Part shown: positions 52,678 to 61,168 of the stretch, one piece after another
Layout of the letters: each line of letters starts with the position of its first letter
How positions within the stretch are numbered: the stretch's first letter is position 1
DNA from: DASQPE01 sp041488455
GTDB lineage: Bacteria > Gemmatimonadota > Gemmatimonadetes > Gemmatimonadales > GWC2-71-9
Reading direction: 5' to 3'
DNA: 64,000 nucleotides
Assembly (NCBI GenBank): GCA_041488455.1
Contig: JBGPPG010000003.1
Location: forward strand, 1 to 64,000
The notes under the pieces: generated by a model
Databases searched by the model: none
The model's input: the letters and a program-made list of their open reading frames with translations, nothing else
What the model was told of the DNA's origin: nothing
Made by a program: the position numbers and the translations under genes

Positions 52678-53372
52678 AGAGAAAGCCGTGGCGTTGGCTC
52701 GGGCGGGCGCTCGTGCTCGGCATCGGGCTGCTGCTCGTATACGAGCTGTGGATCTTCGGGCACGTGCTGTGGTGGAACTGGTTCAATCCCTCCACCAGCG
52801 CATTTATGGAGCAGCGCCTCGAGCTGCTGCAAGAGCGCAGCCACGAGGCAAAGCTGCGCCACCAGTGGGTGGCCTACGACAAGATCTCCTTGAACCTCAA
52901 GCGCGCCTTGATCGCGGCCGAGGACGCGAACTTCATGGAGCACGAGGGGTTCGACTGGGACGCGATCCAGAAGGCCTATGAGAAGAACCTGAAGAAGGGC
53001 AAGATCGTCGCTGGCGGCTCCACCATCAGCCAGCAATTGGCCAAGAACCTGTTCCTGTCCGGACGCCGCTCCCCGCTGCGCAAGGTGCAGGAGGCGATCA
53101 TCACGGTCATGATCGAGACGGTGATGAACAAACAGCGGATCTTCGAGATCTATCTCAACAGCATCGAGTGGGGCAACGCCGTGTTCGGTGCAGAAGCCGC
53201 GTCGCGCTATTACTTCAACCACGGCGCTGCAAACCTGGACGCCTGGGAGGCCGCCCGCCTGGCCGCCATGGTCCCCAAGCCGCGCTACTACGATCGCAAC
53301 CGCGACACGCCTTGGCTGGACGCCAAGACCAACCTGATCCTGGAGCGCATGCCGTCCGCGCAGGTCCCCTGA
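52674..53372 (+). CDS. mtgA: Monofunctional peptidoglycan glycosyltransferase
   Basis: A 232-residue GT51 enzyme with one N-terminal membrane anchor (about 11-33). The catalytic Glu is in AAEDANFMEHEGFDW, followed by GGSTISQQLAKNLFLS and EIYLNSIEWGNAVFGAE. It polymerises lipid II outside the inner membrane. aroE-mtgA coupling is frequent in Betaproteobacteria. Confidence 0.96.
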   Translation: MKRKPWRWLGRALVLGIGLLLVYELWIFGHVLWWNWFNPSTSAFMEQRLELLQERSHEAKLRHQWVAYDKISLNLKRALIAAEDANFMEHEGFDWDAIQKAYEKNLKKGKIVAGGSTISQQLAKNLFLSGRRSPLRKVQEAIITVMIETVMNKQRIFEIYLNSIEWGNAVFGAEAASRYYFNHGAANLDAWEAARLAAMVPKPRYYDRNRDTPWLDAKTNLILERMPSAQVP

Positions 53373-53403
53373 AAGATTGATGGCTCCGTGGTTAGTGTGA
53401 TCC

Positions 53404-54288
53404 TTGCCTGAGCTGCCCGACATCGTCGTGTACATCGAAGCGCTGGACGCAAGGATCGTCGGCCAGAGGCTGGAACGCGTCCGGCTGCTCAATCCGTTCT
53501 TGCTGCGAACGGCGGATCCGCCCATCAGCGCGGTGGAAGGCAGGCGGGTAACCGGCTTGCGTCGCGTCGGCAAGCGCATCGTGATCGGACTGGAAGGCGA
53601 GCTGTTCGTCGTGCTGCACCTGATGATCGCCGGCCGGCTGCGCTGGAGCGTCGCGGGAGGCAGGGCGGCTGGGCGTGTCGGACTGGCAGTGTTCGAGTTT
53701 TCCAGCGGCGCGCTGGTGTTCGCCGAAGCCGGCACCAAGCGGCGCGCCTCGCTGCACCTCGCGCAGGGCGAGGCGGCGCTGGAGCGGTTCGATGCCGGCG
53801 GGTTGGAGGTGCTGGAGGCGGATCTCGCCGCTTTTTCCGCGCGCTTGAAAGCGGAGAACCACACGCTCAAGCGCGCGCTCACCGACCCGCGCATCTTCAG
53901 CGGCATCGGCAACGCTTACTCGGACGAGATCCTGCATCGGGCGAGACTCTCGCCGGTCGTGCTCACCTCTCAGCTCACCGCGGACGAATCAGCGCGGCTG
54001 CACGAGGCGGCGCGTGAGACCCTGACCGAGTGGACGCAACGCCTGCGCCAGGTTGCGGGCAGCGCGTTCCCCGACAAGGTCACGGCCTTTCGCGACGGGA
54101 TGGCGGTGCACGGCCGCTACGGGCAGCCCTGCCCCGTGTGCCGCGCGCCGGTGCAACGCATCGTCTACGCAGAGAACGAGACTAACTACTGTGCCCGCTG
54201 CCAGACCGGCGGGCGTGTCCTCGCCGACCGCGCGCTGTCTCGGCTGTTGAAGAAAAGTTGGCCGCGCAGCATAGACGAGCTGGACTAA
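53404..54288 (+). CDS. Formamidopyrimidine-DNA glycosylase family protein
   Basis: A 294-residue Fpg/Nei family base-excision enzyme. The start must be the TTG at 53404, because the next residues PEL carry the catalytic Pro and Glu that must follow the initiator Met. The H2TH region RIFSGIGNAYSDEILHRARL and the C-terminal zinc finger CPVC...CARC are present. The sequence RLNPFLLR/LHLMIAGRLRW type differs from classical MutM and matches the Nei2-like group, so lesion choice is unsure. Confidence 0.9.
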   Translation: MPELPDIVVYIEALDARIVGQRLERVRLLNPFLLRTADPPISAVEGRRVTGLRRVGKRIVIGLEGELFVVLHLMIAGRLRWSVAGGRAAGRVGLAVFEFSSGALVFAEAGTKRRASLHLAQGEAALERFDAGGLEVLEADLAAFSARLKAENHTLKRALTDPRIFSGIGNAYSDEILHRARLSPVVLTSQLTADESARLHEAARETLTEWTQRLRQVAGSAFPDKVTAFRDGMAVHGRYGQPCPVCRAPVQRIVYAENETNYCARCQTGGRVLADRALSRLLKKSWPRSIDELD

Positions 54289-54309
54289 AGGGTCTGACGA
54301 GCCTTGGAC

Positions 54310-55854
54310 CTACCGGCGCTGTTCGAAGATGCGATAGTGCCCGAGGTCGAACTCGTCGCTGCTCTCCACCAAGCCGAGCGGGAGCAGCAGGTACTGACGG
54401 TCGTACGCGCGCATCACGAGGTTACGCGAGGGTGAAAACAAGCCGGGACGCATGAGCAGCGTCGCTTCCCCGGTCTGGACAGTGGCCGACGGCAGCAGAA
54501 TGCACAGCTCGCCCTGCGGCGGCAGGGGGCTGTCCTTTGCGCTCGTCGACGCCGCCAGGATGGTAACCGCGGCGCCCCCATGGGCCAAGATCTCGATGCC
54601 GATGTAGCGGTTGGCTTGCTCGTCCGTGGTCACGCGGCGCACGATCCCGGCGCCCCAGGAAACGCCCTCCTCCCGCCGGATGCCGATCAGATTGCCGACC
54701 TTGAGCCAGGCGCCGTTCGGTTGCGATACGAAGACCCCGAGCCCGCCTTTGCTTTCGTTCTCGACCACCCACTCCTCGTCGTTGCTGACGAACGGCGATT
54801 CGAGGAATAGCCCGCCTACGTTGGCCACTACTTCCTCGTAGTCGTGCACGACGCTTACACGCTCCACGTGCCGGCGCCGCCGCTCCTTGCGCTGTGGCAA
54901 CATCGGTGCCCAATAGCGCAGCAGGTGACGCAGCGTCGTCTGCACCAACGCTGGATCGTAGTCGCCCCCCAACGCGAGGTCGGGAGGCAGCGCTTGGCTC
55001 CGGTCGATGGACTGCATGATCTGCTCGACCTCAGCCGAAGCCTCTCCGGCCCCGAAGCCACGCATGCTCGCCGTTAGACGGGAGTTAGCGGGCAGCCGCC
55101 CGGGCGGGCGCTCGCCGGACAGCTCGAAAATGTAATGGACTCCCCGAGCCGGGCGCGGCGCCATGCGAAAGCGGCCCGCCAGCTGGGCGATGACACGCTC
55201 GGCGATTTCGATCTGCGCCGGGAGCAGGCCGTCGGGCGAGGATACGGCCAGCATGAGAGCGCGCAGCAACTCGCGTTCGGGGCTGGACTCGCCCGTGGCC
55301 CCGCGGTAGACGCCAAGGGTGATCTGTGCGAACCGCAGCGACTCGGCGAGCAGGTACAGCCCGCCCAGGTCCTGCCACACCCGCGGCTCGACCGGACCAT
55401 AGCGCAACAGCGTCCACTTGAGCTGTCCGGCACAGGCCCGCATCGCCCTGCAGGTGATCCGGGGCAGTTGCGGCTTGAGCGCGGCGGCGCCCACGGCACC
55501 GACCTCGTACTTGGCCAGGCAGAAGCGGTAGCCCTCCGCCATCTGGGTCCAGTAGGCGTAGACGGTGGTCCACAACCGCGCCTGCTGGAACCTGGTCAGG
55601 CGCTGGCCCTCGGCCACGAGCCCCTGATTTAGCCGGCGCTCCAGTGGGCGCCCGCTGCGATCTAGCAGGTCGACGATCTCGAACGCCCGCCCGGGCTTCA
55701 GGTTTTCCGCGGTCTTTACGGCGTCGAGGTAGGACGACACCAGCTCCAGGGCCGGGATGGGATCCTTCCCCGCTAGCTCGTCGAGCAGGATGCTCGCTCC
55801 ATCCTTGTCGTCGAGGAGGTGGTCCGATCTCCTGCTCCTGATCCAACTCAGCAT
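54310..55854 (-). CDS. PilZ-domain protein
   Basis: A 514-residue protein whose C-terminal third carries a PilZ-like c-di-GMP motif NESKGGLGVFV, preceded at some distance by an Arg-rich segment (QRKERRRRH). The long N-terminal part is helical and unrecognised. It probably reads c-di-GMP level and acts on motility or envelope. ATG 55854 (MLSWIRSRRS) has GGGAGGG upstream; codons further upstream to 56052 would overlap the lgt promoter region and are not convincing. Confidence 0.78.
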   Translation of the reverse strand: MLSWIRSRRSDHLLDDKDGASILLDELAGKDPIPALELVSSYLDAVKTAENLKPGRAFEIVDLLDRSGRPLERRLNQGLVAEGQRLTRFQQARLWTTVYAYWTQMAEGYRFCLAKYEVGAVGAAALKPQLPRITCRAMRACAGQLKWTLLRYGPVEPRVWQDLGGLYLLAESLRFAQITLGVYRGATGESSPERELLRALMLAVSSPDGLLPAQIEIAERVIAQLAGRFRMAPRPARGVHYIFELSGERPPGRLPANSRLTASMRGFGAGEASAEVEQIMQSIDRSQALPPDLALGGDYDPALVQTTLRHLLRYWAPMLPQRKERRRRHVERVSVVHDYEEVVANVGGLFLESPFVSNDEEWVVENESKGGLGVFVSQPNGAWLKVGNLIGIRREEGVSWGAGIVRRVTTDEQANRYIGIEILAHGGAAVTILAASTSAKDSPLPPQGELCILLPSATVQTGEATLLMRPGLFSPSRNLVMRAYDRQYLLLPLGLVESSDEFDLGHYRIFEQRR

Positions 55855-55992
55855 GCCGCCCTCCCGCGCTCCGGAACTCTGCAATGGCACGCGGATTGTG
55901 ACCGTATTGCACCCGACTGCGCTAGTGCCGCAATGGGTTCCACCGGGACGGTCGGGCGAGAGCGGCGTAACGGCGCACTCGGCGGCCTCCCT

Positions 55993-55998
55993 TATAAT
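55993..55998 (+). promoter_or_regulatory. -10 element before lgt
   Basis: TATAAT in CTTATAATGCGG, 52 bases before the lgt ATG; no strong -35 box is visible. Confidence 0.4.
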
Positions 55999-56050
55999 GC
56001 GGTCATTGCGGTCGGAACGAGCGGCCGCCCGACCACACCCGACCGCCCGC

Positions 56051-56854
56051 ATGTTGGTTCACCCTCAGTTCGACCCCGTTGCGCTGCAACTGGGCCCGGT
56101 CTCCGTCCGCTGGTACGGGCTCATGTATCTGGTCGGCTTCGTGGCCGGCCTGCTCCTCGGTCGTGTACGCGTGCGGACGCGCCCGGACCTTGGCTGGAGC
56201 ACGCGCGACTTAGACGACTTGCTTTTCTACTGCGTGCTCGGCGTGGTGCTGGGCGGGCGGCTAGGCTACGTGCTCTTCTATAAGTTTTCGGAGTACATGC
56301 ACGATCCAATCCGTATGTTGTACGTATGGGAGGGCGGCATGTCCTTCCACGGCGGCTTCCTGGGCGTGATCCTGGCGATGTGGTGGTTCGCGCGCCGCTC
56401 CCACCGCAAGTGGTTCGAGGTGACCGACTTTCTCGCGCCGCTGGCCCCGCTTGGCTTAGGCGCGGGCCGCATCGGCAACTTCATCAACGCCGAGCTGTGG
56501 GGGCGCCCCACGGACGTGCCATGGGCGATGATCTTCCGCAATGTGGACGAGCTGCCGCGGCATCCTTCGCAGCTGTATGAGGCGGGGCTGGAAGGCGTGT
56601 TGTTGTTTGCGATCCTCTGGTTCTACTCCCGCAAGCCGCGCCCGACCGGGGCCGTATCCGGGCTATTCCTGCTCGGTTACGGCGTGCTGCGCTTCCTGGT
56701 GGAGTTCACGCGCGAGCCCGACAGCTTCCTCGGACTGCTGGCCATGGGATGGTCCATGGGGCAGTGGCTCAGCGTGCCTATGATCCTGGGCGGGCTCGTC
56801 ATGCTGATCTGGGCCTATCGGCCGCACCGGGCCCGCGCCCGCGCGCGCTACTGA
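56051..56854 (+). CDS. lgt: Prolipoprotein diacylglyceryl transferase
   Basis: A 267-residue, seven-segment inner-membrane enzyme that attaches diacylglyceryl to the lipobox Cys. RWYGLMYLVGF, HGGFLGVI and the family signature GRIGNFINAELWGRPTD are present, with HPSQLYEA following. The ATG gives the usual start MLVHPQFDP. Confidence 0.97.
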   Translation: MLVHPQFDPVALQLGPVSVRWYGLMYLVGFVAGLLLGRVRVRTRPDLGWSTRDLDDLLFYCVLGVVLGGRLGYVLFYKFSEYMHDPIRMLYVWEGGMSFHGGFLGVILAMWWFARRSHRKWFEVTDFLAPLAPLGLGAGRIGNFINAELWGRPTDVPWAMIFRNVDELPRHPSQLYEAGLEGVLLFAILWFYSRKPRPTGAVSGLFLLGYGVLRFLVEFTREPDSFLGLLAMGWSMGQWLSVPMILGGLVMLIWAYRPHRARARARY

Positions 56855-56864
56855 GGGCCTCGGC

Positions 56865-57638
56865 CTAGTTGTACTGCTTCGGGCTGGAAGGCGGATCGGC
56901 TGCGAAGAAGCTGCGGCGGCTGAGCAAGCGCTGGAAATTGTCCTGCGAGAACAGGTGGGCGTAGATGTGATCGAGCCAGCCCTTGGACACGAGGTCGTGC
57001 AGTTCTCCGTGGCCCAGCTCCAGCAGCGCCTCGCGGTTCACCCGGAACAGATCCTCCATCGACAGCGAGAACCCGCCTACCAGCTCGGCGCGCAGCGTGA
57101 AGGGCTCCAGGAGGTTCAGCCGTGCGAACGCACCGCACATGTCCCGAGTCAGAGTCAGGTCGTCCTCGTACTCGTGCAGCATGCGCTCGATCATGGTCCA
57201 GTGCGGCAGCGGTTCACCCAGCTCGTCGAACATCGGACGTCCTTCGGCTGCGTCCACGGCCTCGGGGTCGACGCAGATCAGCCGCTCGCCTTGACCGACG
57301 GCGGCCTCCTGTGCGGCGACCAGGCAGAACGGATAGCGGCGCACATAGGCCGGCATGTATGTGCGCCGGTCCCATTTGCCGTCCGCCATGACGAACAGGT
57401 TCTGCCCCTCGTGCATCCCCAAGATGACCATCGACGTGAACCCGGGCTGGCCACTGCGCCGCACGAACACGATCGGATAGTCGCGCACGGCGGCCGGAAA
57501 CTCGGCGGCACTGATTGGAACGGCGTGCAGCCGATGACAGAATGCTGGCGCTTCGCCCGACTCGGGCAGCCGGAGCCGAATGCTGCGGTCCAGCGGGACG
57601 ATGTGTTTGTAGCCATACGGCTTGTCGCTCAGATTCAC
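56865..57638 (-). CDS. SapC-family protein
   Basis: A 257-residue soluble protein of the SapC family: VPISAAEFPAAVRDYPIVF, GRDKW-like ADGKWDRRTYMPAYVRRYPF, DELGEPLPHW. Members are linked to surface-layer or envelope loci in some bacteria but their activity is not established. It lies convergent to lgt with 10 bases between stops. Confidence 0.85.
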   Translation of the reverse strand: MNLSDKPYGYKHIVPLDRSIRLRLPESGEAPAFCHRLHAVPISAAEFPAAVRDYPIVFVRRSGQPGFTSMVILGMHEGQNLFVMADGKWDRRTYMPAYVRRYPFCLVAAQEAAVGQGERLICVDPEAVDAAEGRPMFDELGEPLPHWTMIERMLHEYEDDLTLTRDMCGAFARLNLLEPFTLRAELVGGFSLSMEDLFRVNREALLELGHGELHDLVSKGWLDHIYAHLFSQDNFQRLLSRRSFFAADPPSSPKQYN

Positions 57639-57793
57639 GCGTCCTCTCGCTTCGGTCTGGTCAAAGTCGGTTTACCGCCTAAAGCTTTTTGAGTATATGA
57701 TATGCGTCCACTCGCCGCCCGGGCACCTCAGTAGTGCCAACGTAATCAACTCCTTGGGGCGGTCCGGTTGCTCCGGGCTCACCCGGGAAGCGT

Positions 57794-57869
<76 letters not shown>

Positions 57870-58131
57870 CACACTCCCTCAGTTCGACCCGCAAGCCCCC
57901 CGGGGTTAACAGACCTGTTACGTCCAAGGTGTACTCCCCACCCTCGACACCCTCGCATCGATCGTGCCAGAAGCAGCGGAAGCACATGCCGTCGCTGTTT
58001 TCTCTAGACGGTGGCGGGACGTTGCAATCGCGTCGTGCTATGCTTTTTGTGGGAACTTGGTTTGACTTGACTGCGCCATGGGATCGCGCACGCGGTGCCG
58101 GTTCGCGCAGCAGGCTCAGGGGGTCAGGTCG

Positions 58132-58500
58132 ATGAGCAGACAACTCGTCATCACCTATAACGCTGACCGTGACATGCTCGGTTTGGTGTCCGACGAGGAC
58201 TACGAGGCCTTCAAGGACATCCTGCTCGAGCAGCTGCACAAGGAGTGGCCCAAGGCAGCTATCGCCATCGACGATGGTGAGCATGCCGGCGTGGAAGTCG
58301 AGATCGTGGATGGCGACTACCCCACCGTTAAGGCGGAGCAGGAAGCCAGATCCGACGTGGAATCCCGAGTGCACGAGATCGCCAACGATGTGATCGAGGC
58401 GCGCGAATGGGCCACCGAGGATCTCGAGACCTACGACGACGACTACGAAGAGGAGCTCGAGGAGCGCCGCGGCGCTGACGAGGACCGCGACGACTACTGA
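58132..58500 (+). CDS. Conserved hypothetical acidic protein
   Basis: A 122-residue strongly acidic protein: MSRQLVITYNADRD, EDYEAFKDILLEQLHKEWP, DDGEHAGVEVEIVDGDYP, a helical middle and a C-terminal run of Asp/Glu (ETYDDDYEEELEERRG). No membrane segment or catalytic motif. I do not recognise a characterised family. The region 58501-58675 after it shows no gene. Confidence 0.65.
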   Translation: MSRQLVITYNADRDMLGLVSDEDYEAFKDILLEQLHKEWPKAAIAIDDGEHAGVEVEIVDGDYPTVKAEQEARSDVESRVHEIANDVIEAREWATEDLETYDDDYEEELEERRGADEDRDDY

Positions 58501-58675
58501 GAGCGTCGCCCTTATTCGCCCGGCAGGGGTGGGCCTGGTCGCTCAGCGCCTGGTCTGCAGTCGGCTCGGAGCTAGCGCGGACAGGGGTCTCCCCGGGGAT
58601 GTGGCAGTGGAGCCGGCCAAGGCGCGCCATCCATCGAGCAAGCCGATGAAACGTGCCCCTGCTTGGGCCGGCGCC

Positions 58676-60568
58676 CTAGAGCTCGATGCGGGTGCCCAAC
58701 TCCACCACTCGGTTGGCGGGGATCTTGAAAAAGGCGGTGGCGCTGGCGGCGTTACGCGTCATCGCGGCGAACAATTTCTCGCGCCACAGCGCCATACCCT
58801 GCGCCTGGGTAGGAACCAAAGTCTGGCGACTCAGGAAGAAGGAGGTTTCCATCAGACTGAAGTCCAGGCCCTTGCCTCGGGTCAGCTCCAGCGCGCGCGG
58901 CAGGTCGGGCTCGTCCTTGAAGCCGTAGTACACGGTCACCCGGTAGAACTCGTGCCCCAGTGGATCGACCTCGACGCGCTGGGCGTCGGGGACATGCGGG
59001 ATGTCCTCCGCGCGCACGGTGAGCAGGACGACGCGTTCGTGCAGCACCTTGTTGTGATTCAGGTTGTGCAGCAATGCATGCGGCACGCCTTCCCGCGTGG
59101 CGGTGAGGAAAACGGCGGTGCCCGGTACGCGCAAAGGCGGGTGCTCGGTGATGCTGTGGATGAACGGTTCCAGCGCGATGGCGCCTGGCCTCAGGCGTTC
59201 GAACAGGACTTCCCGCCCGCGTTTCCAGGTGGACATCAGCGTGTACACAATCACCCCCACCACGAGCGGGAACCAGCCACCTTCGAGTACCTTCACCGCA
59301 TTCGCCGCGAAGAACGAAAGATCTACCAATAGAAAGACACCGATGACCAGCGTCGCACTGATCGCACTCCAGCCCCAGATGCGCCGGACAACTAAGTACG
59401 CGAGTACGGTGGTGACGATCATCGTTCCCGTGACCGCGACCCCGTAGGCGGCAGCCAGGTTGCTCGAGGAGCCGAAGCCAAGGACCAGCCCCACCACCGC
59501 GACGTACAGGCCCCAATTGATCCACGGCAGGTACACCTGTCCGATCTCCCTCTCCGAAGTGTGCTCGATCATCAAGCGCGGGCAATAGCCGAGCTGAATG
59601 GCCTGGCGCGTGAGTGAATAGGCGCCCGAGATCACCGCCTGTGAAGCGATGACTGTGGCCAGCGTCGCGAGCGCGACCATGGGGTACAGCGCCCAGTCCG
59701 GTGCCAGGTGAAAGAACGGGTTCGCGATGGCCGCGGGCTGGTTGAGAACCAGCGCCCCCTGTCCCAGATAGTTGAGGACCAGCGACGGGAACACCAGATA
59801 CAGCCAAGCTATCCGGATCGGGTGCTTGCCGAAGTGCCCCATGTCTGCGTACAGCGCTTCGGCCCCGGTAACGGCCAGGAACACGGCACCGAGCGTGAGG
59901 AACCCGATCCATCCGTCCTGCTGGAAGAAGCGCACCGCGTAGACCGGGTTGAGCGCCGTAAGCACGCTGGGTTGGTGTGCGATGTTGATGACGCCAAGCA
60001 GTGCGAGGAGCGTGAACCACACCACCATCACCGGGCCGAAGAAGTTGCCCACGTGGCCTGTGCCTAGCTGCTGGAACAGGAACAACCCGGTGAGCACGAC
60101 GATCGTGATCGGGATGATATAGGGCCGGAACAGCGGCGTGGCCACCTCCAAGCCTTCCACCGCCGACAGCACCGAAATGGCCGGCGTAATCATGCCGTCG
60201 CCGTAGAACAGCGCCGCCCCGAACATCCCTAGCGCCATCAGCGCCCAGGCGCTGCGGCTGCGTGGTGGCACGGTGCGGCGAACGAGCGCCATCAGCGCCA
60301 TGATGCCACCTTCACCGCGGTTGTCGGCTCGCATGATGAACGCGACGTACTTCACCGTCACGATGAGGAACAAGGCCCAGAAAATCAGCGACAGAATTCC
60401 AAGAACATTGTCGTGATTCAGAGGCACGTGATGGGCGCCGCTGAAGGCCTCCTTGAAGGCATACAGCGGGCTGGTGCCGATATCCCCGTAGACGACGCCG
60501 ACCGCACCGATCGCCAGACCCAGCACTCCCTTGCGGGCGCCCGTGTCGGTGTCGTTGCCGTTGCCCAT
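58676..60568 (-). CDS. kup: Low-affinity potassium uptake protein Kup
   Basis: A 630-residue K+/H+ symporter with 12 membrane segments. VVYGDIGTSPLYAFKEAF is the family signature; GDGMITPAISVLSAVEG, ALYADMGHFGK and the cytoplasmic C-terminus with ETSFFLSRQTL follow. ATG 60568 gives the normal length (about 625). It is divergent from ridA, sharing a 207-base region. Confidence 0.96.
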   Translation of the reverse strand: MGNGNDTDTGARKGVLGLAIGAVGVVYGDIGTSPLYAFKEAFSGAHHVPLNHDNVLGILSLIFWALFLIVTVKYVAFIMRADNRGEGGIMALMALVRRTVPPRSRSAWALMALGMFGAALFYGDGMITPAISVLSAVEGLEVATPLFRPYIIPITIVVLTGLFLFQQLGTGHVGNFFGPVMVVWFTLLALLGVINIAHQPSVLTALNPVYAVRFFQQDGWIGFLTLGAVFLAVTGAEALYADMGHFGKHPIRIAWLYLVFPSLVLNYLGQGALVLNQPAAIANPFFHLAPDWALYPMVALATLATVIASQAVISGAYSLTRQAIQLGYCPRLMIEHTSEREIGQVYLPWINWGLYVAVVGLVLGFGSSSNLAAAYGVAVTGTMIVTTVLAYLVVRRIWGWSAISATLVIGVFLLVDLSFFAANAVKVLEGGWFPLVVGVIVYTLMSTWKRGREVLFERLRPGAIALEPFIHSITEHPPLRVPGTAVFLTATREGVPHALLHNLNHNKVLHERVVLLTVRAEDIPHVPDAQRVEVDPLGHEFYRVTVYYGFKDEPDLPRALELTRGKGLDFSLMETSFFLSRQTLVPTQAQGMALWREKLFAAMTRNAASATAFFKIPANRVVELGTRIEL

Positions 60569-60775
60569 CTCGGCAGCGGTGGTTGCCGCTGCGGGAGCTT
60601 GATCGGAGTGCACGAGTTTGGAAGCGGAGGCGGCGGGGCATCTTACCACGGCTGCAACCGCCCTCAGCGGCAGTGGCGGGCGTCGGTGTTTGCGCATACC
60701 ATAACTGCGACGTCCCGACCGGCTGTTGCGTGCGCGCCGCGGGCGCCGACCCTTTCCTCTCGCTACGAGCATGTC

Positions 60776-61168
60776 ATGGGCAAGCAGACAATCCAGACCA
60801 GCGACGCCCCGCGGGCGATCGGCACCTACTCCCAGGCCGTTCGCGTCGGGAACACGGTCTACCTGTCGGGCCAGATCGGGCTTCAGCCCGCGACCATGAC
60901 GCTGGCCGAGGGCGCCGATGCGCAGATCCATCAGGTGTTCCGCAATCTGCGAGCGGTTGCGACGGCAGCCGGCGCCTCACTGGAAGATGCAGTGAAGGTA
61001 ACGGTGTTCCTCACCGACATGGGGAACTTCGCGCGCGTGAACGAGGCGATGGCGCAGTATTTTGTGGAGCCGTACCCCGCACGCGCCGCGGTTGGCGTGG
61101 CCTCGCTGCCGCGCGGCGCCCTGGTGGAGATCGAGGCGATACTCGCTGTCGGTGAAGCTCACGCCTGA
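60776..61168 (+). CDS. ridA: RidA family 2-iminobutanoate/2-iminopropanoate deaminase
   Basis: A 130-residue YjgF/RidA protein removing reactive enamine/imine intermediates. TSDAPRAIGTYSQAV, YLSGQIGLQPATM, VFRNLRAVATAAGAS and the catalytic Arg in PYPARAAVGVASLPRGALVEIE (in two pieces) are clear. The last 17 bases overlap recG. Confidence 0.95.
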   Translation: MGKQTIQTSDAPRAIGTYSQAVRVGNTVYLSGQIGLQPATMTLAEGADAQIHQVFRNLRAVATAAGASLEDAVKVTVFLTDMGNFARVNEAMAQYFVEPYPARAAVGVASLPRGALVEIEAILAVGEAHA